Shown piece by piece: positions 1 through 8,519 of a DNA stretch of 64,000 nt. A program made the translations under genes and the position numbers. Source of the DNA: JAHBNG01 sp039028975 (GTDB taxonomy: Bacteria; Chloroflexota; Anaerolineae; Caldilineales; Caldilineaceae); assembly GCA_039028975.1 (NCBI GenBank), contig JBCCHB010000038.1, positions 1-64,000 on the forward strand. The letters are read 5' to 3'. Position 1 is the first letter of the stretch. Each line of letters begins with the position of its first letter. The notes below the pieces were generated by a model. It did no database searches and had not been told where the DNA came from. It saw nothing but the letters and a program-made list of their open reading frames with translations.

Positions 1-531
1 GCCTCCGAGGCTTTCCCACCCTTTCCAGCGACTGCCATTCCACCACCGGTGATGCATTGCGTTGTCTCCACCTCTTACAAAACAGTCAATGCGATTTGGC
101 TCCCAAGACACACACTCTGGCGCAGAGGTCAGTTTGCCTCCGAGGCTTTCCCACCCTTTCCAGCGACTGCCATTCCACCACCGGTGATGCATTGCGTTGT
201 CTCCACCTCTTACAAAACAGTCAATGCGATTTGGCTCCCAAGACACACACTCTGGTGCAGAGGTCAGTTTGCCTCCGAGACTTTCCCATCCGCCCCATTG
301 GCTACCATTCCACCATCGATGATGCATTGCATTGTCCTCACCTCTTACAAAACAGTCAATGCGATTTGGTCCCCAAGATACACATTCTGGTGCGGAGGTC
401 AATCTACCTCCGAGACTTTCCCATCCTTTCCAGTGGCTACCATTCCACCACCGGTGATACATTGCGTTGTCTCCACCTCTTACAAAGCAGTCAATGCGAT
501 TTGAACCCCAAGATACACACTCCGGCGTACC
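1..531 (-). repeat. 135-bp in-frame tandem repeats encoding lectin propeller blades
   Basis: Units begin at 1, 136, 271 and 406, an exact 135-bp period (45 codons). The first two units are virtually identical in DNA; the third and fourth differ at scattered positions, mostly synonymous or conservative. The array continues beyond base 1. The near-identity of the first copies suggests recent duplication or gene conversion. These are coding repeats of the S8 protease, not a CRISPR array. Confidence 0.95.
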
Positions 532-1887
532 ACTAATGGTAGGCTGTTCACGATTACTTTCCTTCACTGCATTGAATGTATTTATTCGACCAGAACCTAA
601 ACGCCCACTATATATGCGGTTCACTGAATCAATATTATCCGCAGTGCTGACAATACGATTCTCAACCTGATCTGAATTCCACATTGGTTTTTGTGATTTA
701 AGTAATGCCGCAAGACCAGCAACGTATGGAGAAGCCATCGAGGTACCGCTGTAATTTGCATAACGACCGCCAGGAACTGTAGACAAGATTCCTGAACCGG
801 GTGCACAAACATTGACCCAATTACCAAAATTTGAAAAACCAGACTTGATATCCTGACGTTGGGTAGAACAGACGCTAATCACATGGTCGAACGCAGCAGG
901 GTAAAAAAGGCGCTCATTGTTATCATTACCTGCTGCGGCAACGACAACGACACTTTGCTCATGCGTATATCGAATTGCGTCTCGTATAACACGGGATTGA
1001 CGGGTAGAGCCAAGGCTTAAATTGATCACATCTGCGCCCATTGATACTGCATGCAGAATACCTCGGGCAATTGCAGAAGTAGATGCGCCATTTTTGTGAT
1101 CAGGAAATACTTTTATGGGTAGAATTTGAGCATTCCAAGCTAAGCCTGCTATACCAATCTTATTATTCACAACTGCACCCGCGATACCAGCAACGTGAGT
1201 ACCGTGACCATTGACATCTCTGGGATTTGTGTCATTATTCCCAAAATCGTACCAAGTGTTTCGGGGCGTCAACTTGCTATGTAGATCAGGGTGAGTTGTA
1301 TCAATGCCCGTATCGATAATCGCTAGGACTACGCCCTTGTTTCCCTTTGTTACCTCCCAGGCTTTATGAGCCTGGATTTGCGGTAGAGCCCATTGTTGAT
1401 CGTAGCTAGGATCAGTTGGGGCTACGTCCAGCAGTCTGTAAATGTAATCGAACTCGACATGACTAACGGCTGGATCATTTGCTAAGTTCTGCTGTACAGT
1501 CTTCAGGTCATCTTCTGCCTGAAATTGCCAAACATATGAACCGACGTGAGGTAATGGCTCTCCAGCATCCACATTGTAAGTTGTCGCCAATAAGTTAACT
1601 GACTCTTGACTTACACTTGGCTTCATAGTAACAATGAGTCGATTGGGGACATACTCGTCCTTTTCGGGATTTGAAGTTGTCACATGGTTCGTGACAAACG
1701 GCAAAAATACTTGACTATTCGGCGATTGGGCCTTTATTGACGATGTACTTGCCGTAGCTATGATCACCAAAGTGATAGTTACAATTGCGATTCGACTTAG
1801 CTGGCTTAAGCAGTTTAGTGTGCTTCCCATTGTATTTTGTAGCTGTGTAGTAATTGTTGAAGAATGCTTATGGGGAATCTTTGACAT
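1..1887 (-). CDS. Secreted subtilisin-like serine protease (S8) with C-terminal PLL-type lectin repeats, partial
   Basis: The frame is open from the ATG at 1887 to the window edge, so the C-terminus is missing. GGAG lies seven bases before this ATG. Residues 1-50 form a signal/anchor segment. An inhibitor I9-like propeptide follows (about 65-150), then an S8 catalytic domain with Asp in IIDTGID (about 190), His in NGHGTHVAG (about 228) and Ser in SGTSMASP (about 382); the oxyanion Asn is in AAGND. After about residue 445 come 45-residue repeats with the WxGWESLGG and RIDCFVRGGDNAMxHRWW pattern of the DUF346/PLL-like beta-propeller lectins. Seen: intact triad and repeats. Known: such propellers bind sugars such as fucose. 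Inferred: an exported protease tethered to glycan-bearing surfaces. The number of blades is unknown because the gene leaves the window. Confidence 0.9.
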   Translation of the reverse strand, partial: MSKIPHKHSSTITTQLQNTMGSTLNCLSQLSRIAIVTITLVIIATASTSSIKAQSPNSQVFLPFVTNHVTTSNPEKDEYVPNRLIVTMKPSVSQESVNLLATTYNVDAGEPLPHVGSYVWQFQAEDDLKTVQQNLANDPAVSHVEFDYIYRLLDVAPTDPSYDQQWALPQIQAHKAWEVTKGNKGVVLAIIDTGIDTTHPDLHSKLTPRNTWYDFGNNDTNPRDVNGHGTHVAGIAGAVVNNKIGIAGLAWNAQILPIKVFPDHKNGASTSAIARGILHAVSMGADVINLSLGSTRQSRVIRDAIRYTHEQSVVVVAAAGNDNNERLFYPAAFDHVISVCSTQRQDIKSGFSNFGNWVNVCAPGSGILSTVPGGRYANYSGTSMASPYVAGLAALLKSQKPMWNSDQVENRIVSTADNIDSVNRIYSGRLGSGRINTFNAVKESNREQPTISGTPECVSWGSNRIDCFVRGGDNAMYHRWWNGSHWKGWESLGGRLTSAPECVSWGPNRIDCFVRGEDNAMHHRWWNGSQWGGWESLGGKLTSAPECVSWEPNRIDCFVRGGDNAMHHRWWNGSRWKGWESLGGKLTSAPECVSWEPNRIDCFVRGGDNAMHHRWWNGSRWKGWESLGG

Positions 1888-2218
1888 CTTTTTTCTCCGT
1901 ATAGCGTTGCAAAAAATATTAATTAAATCTAATATTAGCTGGATTGACTAGACGATTTACTACCTATGTAGGAACCTTCAAGAACACATCAGGTGTAGTG
2001 CGTCCACTAGGTTACGTGGTATTATTACTGGCCATGTTAGTCAGTAGGTCAATTGTGCTTTAGAAAATGAATTTAGGAATTTAGACATCTTTACTCTTTA
2101 CATTGGAAGGCCTCCTGTCGAATATAAAATTTCATGCCTTATACAAAGAGTGCATAAAATGATCTGCTCATATATATAGATGGGCGATTGTCCAAATTGT
2201 GACAAGAAAAGTAACCAA
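1888..2218. other. Non-coding region upstream of the S8 protease
   Basis: About 330 AT-rich bases lie between the start of the S8 protease and the hairpins of the IS200-type element. They presumably hold the protease promoter. No gene and no convincing promoter was recognised. Confidence 0.5.
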
Positions 2219-2293
2219 CCTCCCGTAGAACGGGAGGCATTAGGAAGGCCCCCCCGAGGGGGCCGTTACCGTCGAGAAAGCCCCGCTGGGGCT
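2219..2293. repeat. Three consecutive GC-rich hairpins downstream of tnpA
   Basis: Stems: 2219-2225 with 2231-2237 (cctcccg/cgggagg); a C/G-rich stem within 2248-2268; and agcccc/ggggct within 2279-2293. They lie immediately 3' of the transposase stop codon. They could serve as the right-end recognition structures of the element and also as a transcription stop. Confidence 0.6.
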
Positions 2294-2298
2294 ATGGT

Positions 2299-2772
2299 TT
2301 ATTCGTTGTCAGATTCGTTTGTATCGTCTTGGTCATCGAACTCCTCATCATCGAAGTCAAATGACTGTTGACCGCTATCACGCTTCTCTTGGCCTTGGAT
2401 ATAGCGTCTGACTGCTTCTTCATCCAGACCGACAGTACTTACACAGTATCCCTTGGCCCAGAAGTGGAGTCCTGTCATTCGACGATGATTTAACAACTCT
2501 CGATGGATTCTTACTGCACTCTTTCCCTTTATGTATCCGATTGTATGGGATACACTGTATTTGGGTGGAATGCTAAGGAACAGATGTATATGATCCGGCA
2601 TCGCATGTCCTTCTAGTAGCTCCACCCCCTTTTGTCGGCATAGTTCTCGGATTATTTTCCCGATTGCTTTCCGCAATCTTCCGTACATCACTTTCTGCCG
2701 GTATTTTGGGATGAATACTACATGATACTTGCAATCCCACTTCGCGTGAGATTGGGCTTGCCAATCGTGCAT
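2299..2772 (-). CDS. tnpA: IS200/IS605-family transposase TnpA (Y1 HUH)
   Basis: This 157-residue protein has the size and layout of single-domain Y1 transposases. It shows the HUH metal motif HIH in MPDHIHLFLSIP (about residues 57-68), the FIPKYR block near the N-terminus, and a C-terminal helix with the candidate nucleophile Tyr in RRYIQGQEK (about 124). ATG at 2772 follows an AAGGAG ribosome site ten bases upstream. The last 20 residues are strongly acidic (DDEEFDDQDD), a tail often seen in this family in Chloroflexota and cyanobacteria. All motifs are present, so it may be active. Known chemistry: single-strand cut-and-paste through a 5'-phosphotyrosine intermediate. Confidence 0.93.
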   Translation of the reverse strand: MHDWQAQSHAKWDCKYHVVFIPKYRQKVMYGRLRKAIGKIIRELCRQKGVELLEGHAMPDHIHLFLSIPPKYSVSHTIGYIKGKSAVRIHRELLNHRRMTGLHFWAKGYCVSTVGLDEEAVRRYIQGQEKRDSGQQSFDFDDEEFDDQDDTNESDNE

Positions 2773-2854
2773 TGTTTTTCTCCTTTGCCTAGCGGGGCTT
2801 TCCCGTTTGACAATCTAACAATACACGCCGGATCGGTCGAACCTTTTCGGGTCG

Positions 2855-2880
2855 CTCCGCCAGAGGCGGAGGTTTTATTT
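2855..2880 (+). terminator. Hairpin followed by T-rich tract
   Basis: A 7-bp stem (ctccgcc 2855-2861, ggcggag 2865-2871) with a three-base loop is followed by gttttattt on the plus strand. It has the form of an intrinsic terminator, but no plus-strand gene ends here. It more likely belongs to the left end of the IS200-type element. Confidence 0.45.
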
Positions 2881-2950
2881 CTTAATAATTCTGACTTGGA
2901 TCTTTCAGCGATAATTAGGAGTTAGCATCGTATGGCAATGACTGACTTCA

Positions 2951-2986
2951 AATTGACATGGGGAGATAAATCTCCCCATGTCAATT
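2951..2986. repeat. Perfect 16-bp inverted repeat, four-base loop
   Basis: The arms 2951-2966 and 2971-2986 are exact reverse complements around taaa. It lies about 190 bases beyond the stop of the RCC1-clostripain gene. There is no T-run directly on either side, so it is not a textbook intrinsic terminator. It may be a bidirectional mRNA end or a relic of a small mobile repeat. Confidence 0.8.
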
Positions 2987-3178
2987 ACGAAAAGTTACCA
3001 TGAATGAACAGATTGTGCTGCTGTGCAGAGAGAAGGTGAGTAGAGGTATTTGTGAAAAGATGAGGTACTGGAAATAGAATAAGGCTGACAACCATCAACG
3101 GATTTTATGAACGCAGGTAGTGACTCATTGTAGATTGTAAGAGATGGAGGTTATGAAATCATATGTGGCACCTTTGAT

Positions 3179-6100
3179 TTAGTTTTGAACGCTAACGGGT
3201 AAATAGATACGATGTTGTCGTATCTCTGTATTACCACCTGATGGCGTTGTGGCAACTGTTGGATTCGGCATTGCCTTATCGGTCGATGTTGGCGTTGGTG
3301 TAGGAGGAGGTAATGGCGTAGACGTTTGTGTAGCGGGCGGTGACAGTGTATTCGTTGGCACAGGAGACGGGGACAGCGTAAATGTTGGTGTAGAAGTCGG
3401 TGATGGAATATTTGTTGGCATAGGAGACGGCGCCAACGTAAACGTTGGCGTATGAGTCGGTGATGGTGTGCTCGTTGGCATTGGGGTCGGCGATGGTGTA
3501 CTCGTTGCTGAAGGCGTTGGCAATGGTGTAGACGTTGGTGTAGGAGTTGGTGAATCAATCTCCAGAGCCATCGTAAAACTTTCTGAGCGGATGCCATCGA
3601 TGTTGACTGCCTGCACCGTGATCTGATGAATACCTGGAGAAAGCGTAGATGCGGGTAGCCGAAATGTACCTCCACTCCCTAATGTCCCGTCTTTGTCAGA
3701 ATGCCAGAGATAATTCACGTCCGATCCATCACTGGATTGGGCTACAGCATGGAAGGTAGTTGTAATCTGTGTTGTTGAATCCGGAGCCTCTGTTTCTGTC
3801 CAAACGGCTGCATTTTGTATAGACACCTGAACGTTTGGATGTGTTGGAAGGGGAGGACGTCCATTTTCGTCTCGATCTAGGGTAATGACAAATTCTTGTT
3901 CGTTTGTACTCGAACTCGGGATAAAGCGTAGAGTTTGCGAGAATGGTTTGTCACGGTATTCTGATATTGGTCCCGTATATACTGCTGTGAAGGTGATTTC
4001 ATCACCGATGGCTAATTCATTCGGGTGCAGTGGCATTGCAAATATCGGATCTACCTCAGAATTTTTTCGAATTTGTGTACGGGTAATGTATGTGCGAGAT
4101 GGGGTCTGAATGGTCATTTCCACATTGGGTTCGGCTATACCCATAAGTTTCACAACGCCCCATAAGCAACCATCTTCATGGTCACCGCAATGATTGGTTA
4201 TCAGGCGAGACGGTCGCAAAACTGGCGGCATCCCAGGATCATCAAGCGGAATATCAGATACGTTTAACTTTTCAATGTATTCGGAAAGAAACCCATCCCA
4301 CTCGCTCTCTTGAGTAAAGGTAAAAATTTTCGATTCTATATAGTTTGCATAGTCGAAAGAATTTTGATCTTTTGGGAAGTAGATATTGACCCCATGATTA
4401 TTATCGAGGTTCCAGTGATTTCCACTCACTAGGACATCGGTTCCAGAATGTACGTGATTGGTAATGATTAGACTATTCGTAGTATTAGGAGAAATATGCC
4501 TACGTACTTCCTCTGCTTCATCCCATACTGATGATAGTTCGGTGGTTATTGCAATTCTGTTGACAAGATCATAGAGATCCAAATACTCATCTTCAGGTGT
4601 AATTTCGAAGTAATCAGACGAGTCGGATCTTTGGGTTGCCTCTTGCACATTTTTAATTGTTTGGGACTTTGAAGGAACTTCACTTCTCAGGGCTATTGCT
4701 AGATTATCAATAGCAGTCTTTGTAACATCGACCCGGGAGAGATCAAATACTGAGATGGTCCTAGGTTGTTCATTTACCTTAAGATACTCCTGGTTAAAGT
4801 AATCATTCGCAATGACCACTGCGAGGTCACGAGGAGCAATCTGGGGATCATCTATGACGCGCATGGCATAGTCAAAATAGGGATAAAAAGAGTAGGTTAG
4901 GTTTTGAGACGCAATCATATAGCGAGCGTAATCTTTGATTTGGTAGGCAGTCTCAAATAGCGCCATCAGGCAAGAATCAAAGTGGATAATATCCAGTTGC
5001 TGTTTGCCCTTGTGAGTGATAGTAGAGAGTGCTTGCTTTAGCTCAGACTGTTCAAGCCGATCCCATCCTTCTCCATTTTTATATGGACTATTGCTGTTGG
5101 TCTTCCAAGCGGTACCTGCAAGGGCGCGACCGTGATTGGCGATTGAAAGGTAGTAGTGTTCAGCAGGGAAGTGAGTCTGTGCCCATTCAACAAAGTTGAC
5201 CAACGTATTACCATCGCCTGTATTAGCACTTTCTTCCCGTAGCCGCCACTTATGTAAACCGACTTTATACTCGCCACCTGGACGCGTTACCCAAACGTAA
5301 CTGTCGCCTTCCTCTATTCCATCAAATAGGATCGCTATATTGATATGTTCACTATCGGGCAAGCGATTCAAATTGCGCGAAATACTGTCCAAATATGAAG
5401 AGAGGTCATTATCTCCAGCCAAGTAAAGAATGTATGTCCACTTAGCAGGTGCAAGCCCTACTACTTTCGCAGGGGTTGGATTTATAGCAACAACGCCATT
5501 GCCATGTTTGCCAATTGGATCATAGCCCCAACATTGCCCGCTATCATCATTCAGTCGAGCGCAATAAGAGTAGCTAAACGGTCCAGCCGTTATTTCAACA
5601 ACATTGCTAATCAGACCGGTTGTTGTTACTGGCACTAAAGTTTTTTCATTCGGAGAAAGGTCCACGCCAATCTGGTCAGATTGATTACTACCAACGCATG
5701 TAGAATAGCCTCCAGCATGTAAAGCACATGCCGAATGGGTCGAGACGGCAATCTGGTTTATGTCACCAGCCGTCCAACTATGAACAGGCGTAGGTATCCT
5801 TGCTAAGTTACTGTTGTTATTTTCATCAAGACGACCATACTCGTTGTTTTCATCATCCATGAAGCCAATATTGCCCCAGCAGTAGACCTTTGCCTCCTTC
5901 AATGCACACGTTGCCGAGCCGCCGATATCAATATCTGTCACCCCGCTGATTAGATTGGTTGGCGTAATGGGGCGGGTGCTGCTAACTATTGTTGAATTGG
6001 TTCCCAATATACCGTAGAAGCCGCTGTCGACACTGCCATCTCCATTCTGCCCCCAGCATTGGGCTGCACCCATTATGTTAATCGCGCAGGTATGTCGCCA

Positions 6101-8272
6101 GCCAGCAACCAGCTTTGTTATTGGGCCAGACAGCCCGACAATGTCAACGGGTGTTGCTGACTTTCCTGTAGCACCATTACCTAGCTGTCCCCAGCGGTTG
6201 TCTCCCCAGCACTGCCCCGTACCATCTTCATACAAGACACAGGTATGCCAACTCCCTGCGGAAATAGAGCGAATCGGTTTATTGTATAGACCAGCAACTG
6301 GAATAGGGACTGTACTGCTTACTGGGGTAGCGCTTCCAAGCTGATGATAACGCTGGTTAGCTCCCCAACAGAGGACTCTGTCAGTCTCCGTTAGAGCACA
6401 GGAGTGAAAATCGCCTGAAGTCACCATTTTGACCGTCTCACCTAACGCCACAATTTGCGGTACATCAACATAGAATGTGGCGGGGCCGCTCCCAACCTGA
6501 CCATACGAATTTGCGCCTACACACTGAACTTGACCAGTTCCAACCAATACACAGCTATGATAAGCACCTGGTGCAATCTGGCGCATCGGTTCTGCCACAT
6601 TGCTCATATTCTTTGGCGCAGGGTCAGGGCGGACGTTAGAACTGCCCCGACCCAACTGTCCATAGTAATTATCCCCCCAACAAAAGACGTCACCAGTATG
6701 TCCTTGAGCACATATATGACGATCTCCAGCCGAGATTGATGTGATGATTGAATCCTCGGGAAGTCCTGTAATCTCAATTGGCGTAGCAGACGGAAAGAAT
6801 CCATTTTGACCTAACTCTCCATACATTTGGACAGCAGGTTCATTGCTGGCCCAGCCACCACCCCAGCATAAGATACGTCCATCATGAAGCCGAGCGCAGG
6901 TATTATGGTAGCCAGCAGTAATCTTCTTAGCATTGTTGATCTCAAACATCTTTTTGGGCACTGCGGCATTGAACTCTCCATTACTATAAAATTTCTCGCT
7001 CCATCCAAAGCACCAGATGCTGCCGTCAGTTTCTGCGCTAGATTTAATGACGCAAGTGTGCGACAGCCCAGTAGCAATATCTACAATGCCAGTTGCTAGT
7101 TCAGAAATTCCCGAGTATTCAGATACTTTCACCGCCGCGGCAAACTCGACAGGCACGTTTGAATCAGTTGCGGCTTGATGAAGATATACATTTCCCCAGC
7201 AGTAGAGACTGGAATCAGCGACTGCGCACATATGGTTACTATGTGTGTCAATTTTCGTGATATCCTGAAGTGGTTGACCGTCTGTGGCGTCTCGAACAAA
7301 GTCAGGTGCGATTAAGTCGCTTTCATCTTTAATAAAGGCAGGTCCGATTAAGTCGTTATTACGCCCGAGTCTGCCATTCCCATTATATCCCCAGCATTTA
7401 GCTGTCCGATCTTCTAGAATCGCACAAGAAGCCCTATCGCCAACAACGATATCAACGGCGTTTTCTATACCCGTTACACGAGCCGGTACGTCGCTAAGGA
7501 ATTCATCTGTCACATGCCCTAATGCGCCATAACGATTCCCTCCCCAGCACCAGACCTCTCCTGCCTCCATTAAGGCACATGTATGATATTTACCGGCATC
7601 TACCTTTATGACTCGTGCCCCTAGAGTCACGGGGTTCGGGGTACTAACGCTACTTTGGCCATTGGGTCCAAGCTGATTATAACTGTCCTGTCCCCAGCAC
7701 CACAGAGTCCCATTAACTACAGCACAGGTGTGAAAAGCACCAGCAGAAACACCACCATTATTGTGAATGTCAACAAAATCACTTTGTGGTTCATTGGGTG
7801 GCGTAGGTGTTGTAGTTGGAGGAATGTTAGATTCCCCAAATGAGACATAGACGTCTCCCACATCATTTCCACCATCCAATAGGACTGTTTTCGATTCATG
7901 AAATTTTGATTTATTGCAATCCGCTCCCTCGTGATTCACCTCCATCGTGACTGTACTACCCGAAGTCGCCCTAAGCGTACGCCAAGGTTCTATATTAAAC
8001 ATAAAAATTGGGCCATCATCGGTAAACTCATCGTACCATGCCGTTTTTGCCTCTATTGTTGTTCCTTCGTAAGTCATTTTGACAATAACACCCGCACAGG
8101 GAATCCCATTTATATATACATGACCATATACCCAACCTGGGAAACTGCGATCAGGTAAATAGATTATGATTTCGTCAGGACCCGGAATCGCTTTGTGTCC
8201 GCCATTCCCCATCGTCAAAAACATTGAAAAGACTAGTATCAAGTGGATCAATGATCGACATCCTCTATGCAT
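3179..8272 (-). CDS. Giant secreted RCC1-repeat / clostripain (C11) protease
   Basis: ATG at 8272 is chosen because GGAG stands eight bases upstream and a clear signal peptide follows; an in-frame ATG at 8476 would add 68 residues ahead of it. The mature part begins with a beta-rich domain (about 30-170), then about 14 RCC1-type repeats marked by CxVxxG...CWGxNxxGQLG (about 185-930), a clostripain C11 domain (about 940-1330) with catalytic His in ANHGRA (about 1047) and Cys in FDSCLM (about 1102), a PKD/Ig-like domain (about 1480-1575), a Pro-Thr-Ser linker (about 1575-1675) and a short RIYLPVSVQN tail. Known: C11 enzymes cut after Arg or Lys. Inferred: an extracellular protease with a propeller for target binding. 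It sits 247 bp downstream of the CHAT gene on the same strand. Confidence 0.9.
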   Translation of the reverse strand: MHRGCRSLIHLILVFSMFLTMGNGGHKAIPGPDEIIIYLPDRSFPGWVYGHVYINGIPCAGVIVKMTYEGTTIEAKTAWYDEFTDDGPIFMFNIEPWRTLRATSGSTVTMEVNHEGADCNKSKFHESKTVLLDGGNDVGDVYVSFGESNIPPTTTPTPPNEPQSDFVDIHNNGGVSAGAFHTCAVVNGTLWCWGQDSYNQLGPNGQSSVSTPNPVTLGARVIKVDAGKYHTCALMEAGEVWCWGGNRYGALGHVTDEFLSDVPARVTGIENAVDIVVGDRASCAILEDRTAKCWGYNGNGRLGRNNDLIGPAFIKDESDLIAPDFVRDATDGQPLQDITKIDTHSNHMCAVADSSLYCWGNVYLHQAATDSNVPVEFAAAVKVSEYSGISELATGIVDIATGLSHTCVIKSSAETDGSIWCFGWSEKFYSNGEFNAAVPKKMFEINNAKKITAGYHNTCARLHDGRILCWGGGWASNEPAVQMYGELGQNGFFPSATPIEITGLPEDSIITSISAGDRHICAQGHTGDVFCWGDNYYGQLGRGSSNVRPDPAPKNMSNVAEPMRQIAPGAYHSCVLVGTGQVQCVGANSYGQVGSGPATFYVDVPQIVALGETVKMVTSGDFHSCALTETDRVLCWGANQRYHQLGSATPVSSTVPIPVAGLYNKPIRSISAGSWHTCVLYEDGTGQCWGDNRWGQLGNGATGKSATPVDIVGLSGPITKLVAGWRHTCAINIMGAAQCWGQNGDGSVDSGFYGILGTNSTIVSSTRPITPTNLISGVTDIDIGGSATCALKEAKVYCWGNIGFMDDENNEYGRLDENNNSNLARIPTPVHSWTAGDINQIAVSTHSACALHAGGYSTCVGSNQSDQIGVDLSPNEKTLVPVTTTGLISNVVEITAGPFSYSYCARLNDDSGQCWGYDPIGKHGNGVVAINPTPAKVVGLAPAKWTYILYLAGDNDLSSYLDSISRNLNRLPDSEHINIAILFDGIEEGDSYVWVTRPGGEYKVGLHKWRLREESANTGDGNTLVNFVEWAQTHFPAEHYYLSIANHGRALAGTAWKTNSNSPYKNGEGWDRLEQSELKQALSTITHKGKQQLDIIHFDSCLMALFETAYQIKDYARYMIASQNLTYSFYPYFDYAMRVIDDPQIAPRDLAVVIANDYFNQEYLKVNEQPRTISVFDLSRVDVTKTAIDNLAIALRSEVPSKSQTIKNVQEATQRSDSSDYFEITPEDEYLDLYDLVNRIAITTELSSVWDEAEEVRRHISPNTTNSLIITNHVHSGTDVLVSGNHWNLDNNHGVNIYFPKDQNSFDYANYIESKIFTFTQESEWDGFLSEYIEKLNVSDIPLDDPGMPPVLRPSRLITNHCGDHEDGCLWGVVKLMGIAEPNVEMTIQTPSRTYITRTQIRKNSEVDPIFAMPLHPNELAIGDEITFTAVYTGPISEYRDKPFSQTLRFIPSSSTNEQEFVITLDRDENGRPPLPTHPNVQVSIQNAAVWTETEAPDSTTQITTTFHAVAQSSDGSDVNYLWHSDKDGTLGSGGTFRLPASTLSPGIHQITVQAVNIDGIRSESFTMALEIDSPTPTPTSTPLPTPSATSTPSPTPMPTSTPSPTHTPTFTLAPSPMPTNIPSPTSTPTFTLSPSPVPTNTLSPPATQTSTPLPPPTPTPTSTDKAMPNPTVATTPSGGNTEIRQHRIYLPVSVQN

Positions 8273-8519
8273 TATTTTCTCCAGATTTGGTGTAAACTCA
8301 GCAACGCAATAGGCGAACATTTTCGTCTCACTGAAAATTAACCATTGTGATGCTGTTTGTGTGTTGAAGAGATAATCAGAAATAGGACTTCTATAATATA
8401 GAGTATGGACCCTGGATTTTGTGACAGGCATGATTTGAATTAGTTGGCCAACTCTCAGGGGACACCACGAATTCATTGGATATCGGGTTGTTTGCGGCTA
8501 GCCTGCACTTATTTTCTAA

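Larger units (their letters stand above)
2219..2872 (-). mobile_element. IS200/IS605-family element (single tnpA) with hairpin-rich flanks
   Basis: A lone Y1 transposase gene is flanked by strong hairpins: three on the 3' side (2219-2237, 2248-2268, 2279-2293) and one on the 5' side (2855-2871). A 12-base motif at 2791-2802 is the exact reverse complement of 2276-2287, bracketing the gene. IS200-like elements have subterminal hairpins recognised by TnpA rather than classic inverted repeats, which fits. The exact termini and target tetranucleotide cannot be fixed from sequence alone, so the limits given are the outermost hairpins. No TnpB gene is present. Confidence 0.65.

Noticed and set aside
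1..531. Regular 135-bp repeats as a CRISPR array
   Set aside because: The repeats are contiguous, much too long, and code for lectin blades in the S8 protease frame.
49..536. Two plus-strand open frames across the repeats
   Set aside because: They are antisense shadows of the repeat-coding strand with no ribosome site or recognisable domain.
3249..3455. Gly-Val-rich plus-strand frame
   Set aside because: Antisense of the Pro-Thr linker of the RCC1-clostripain protein.
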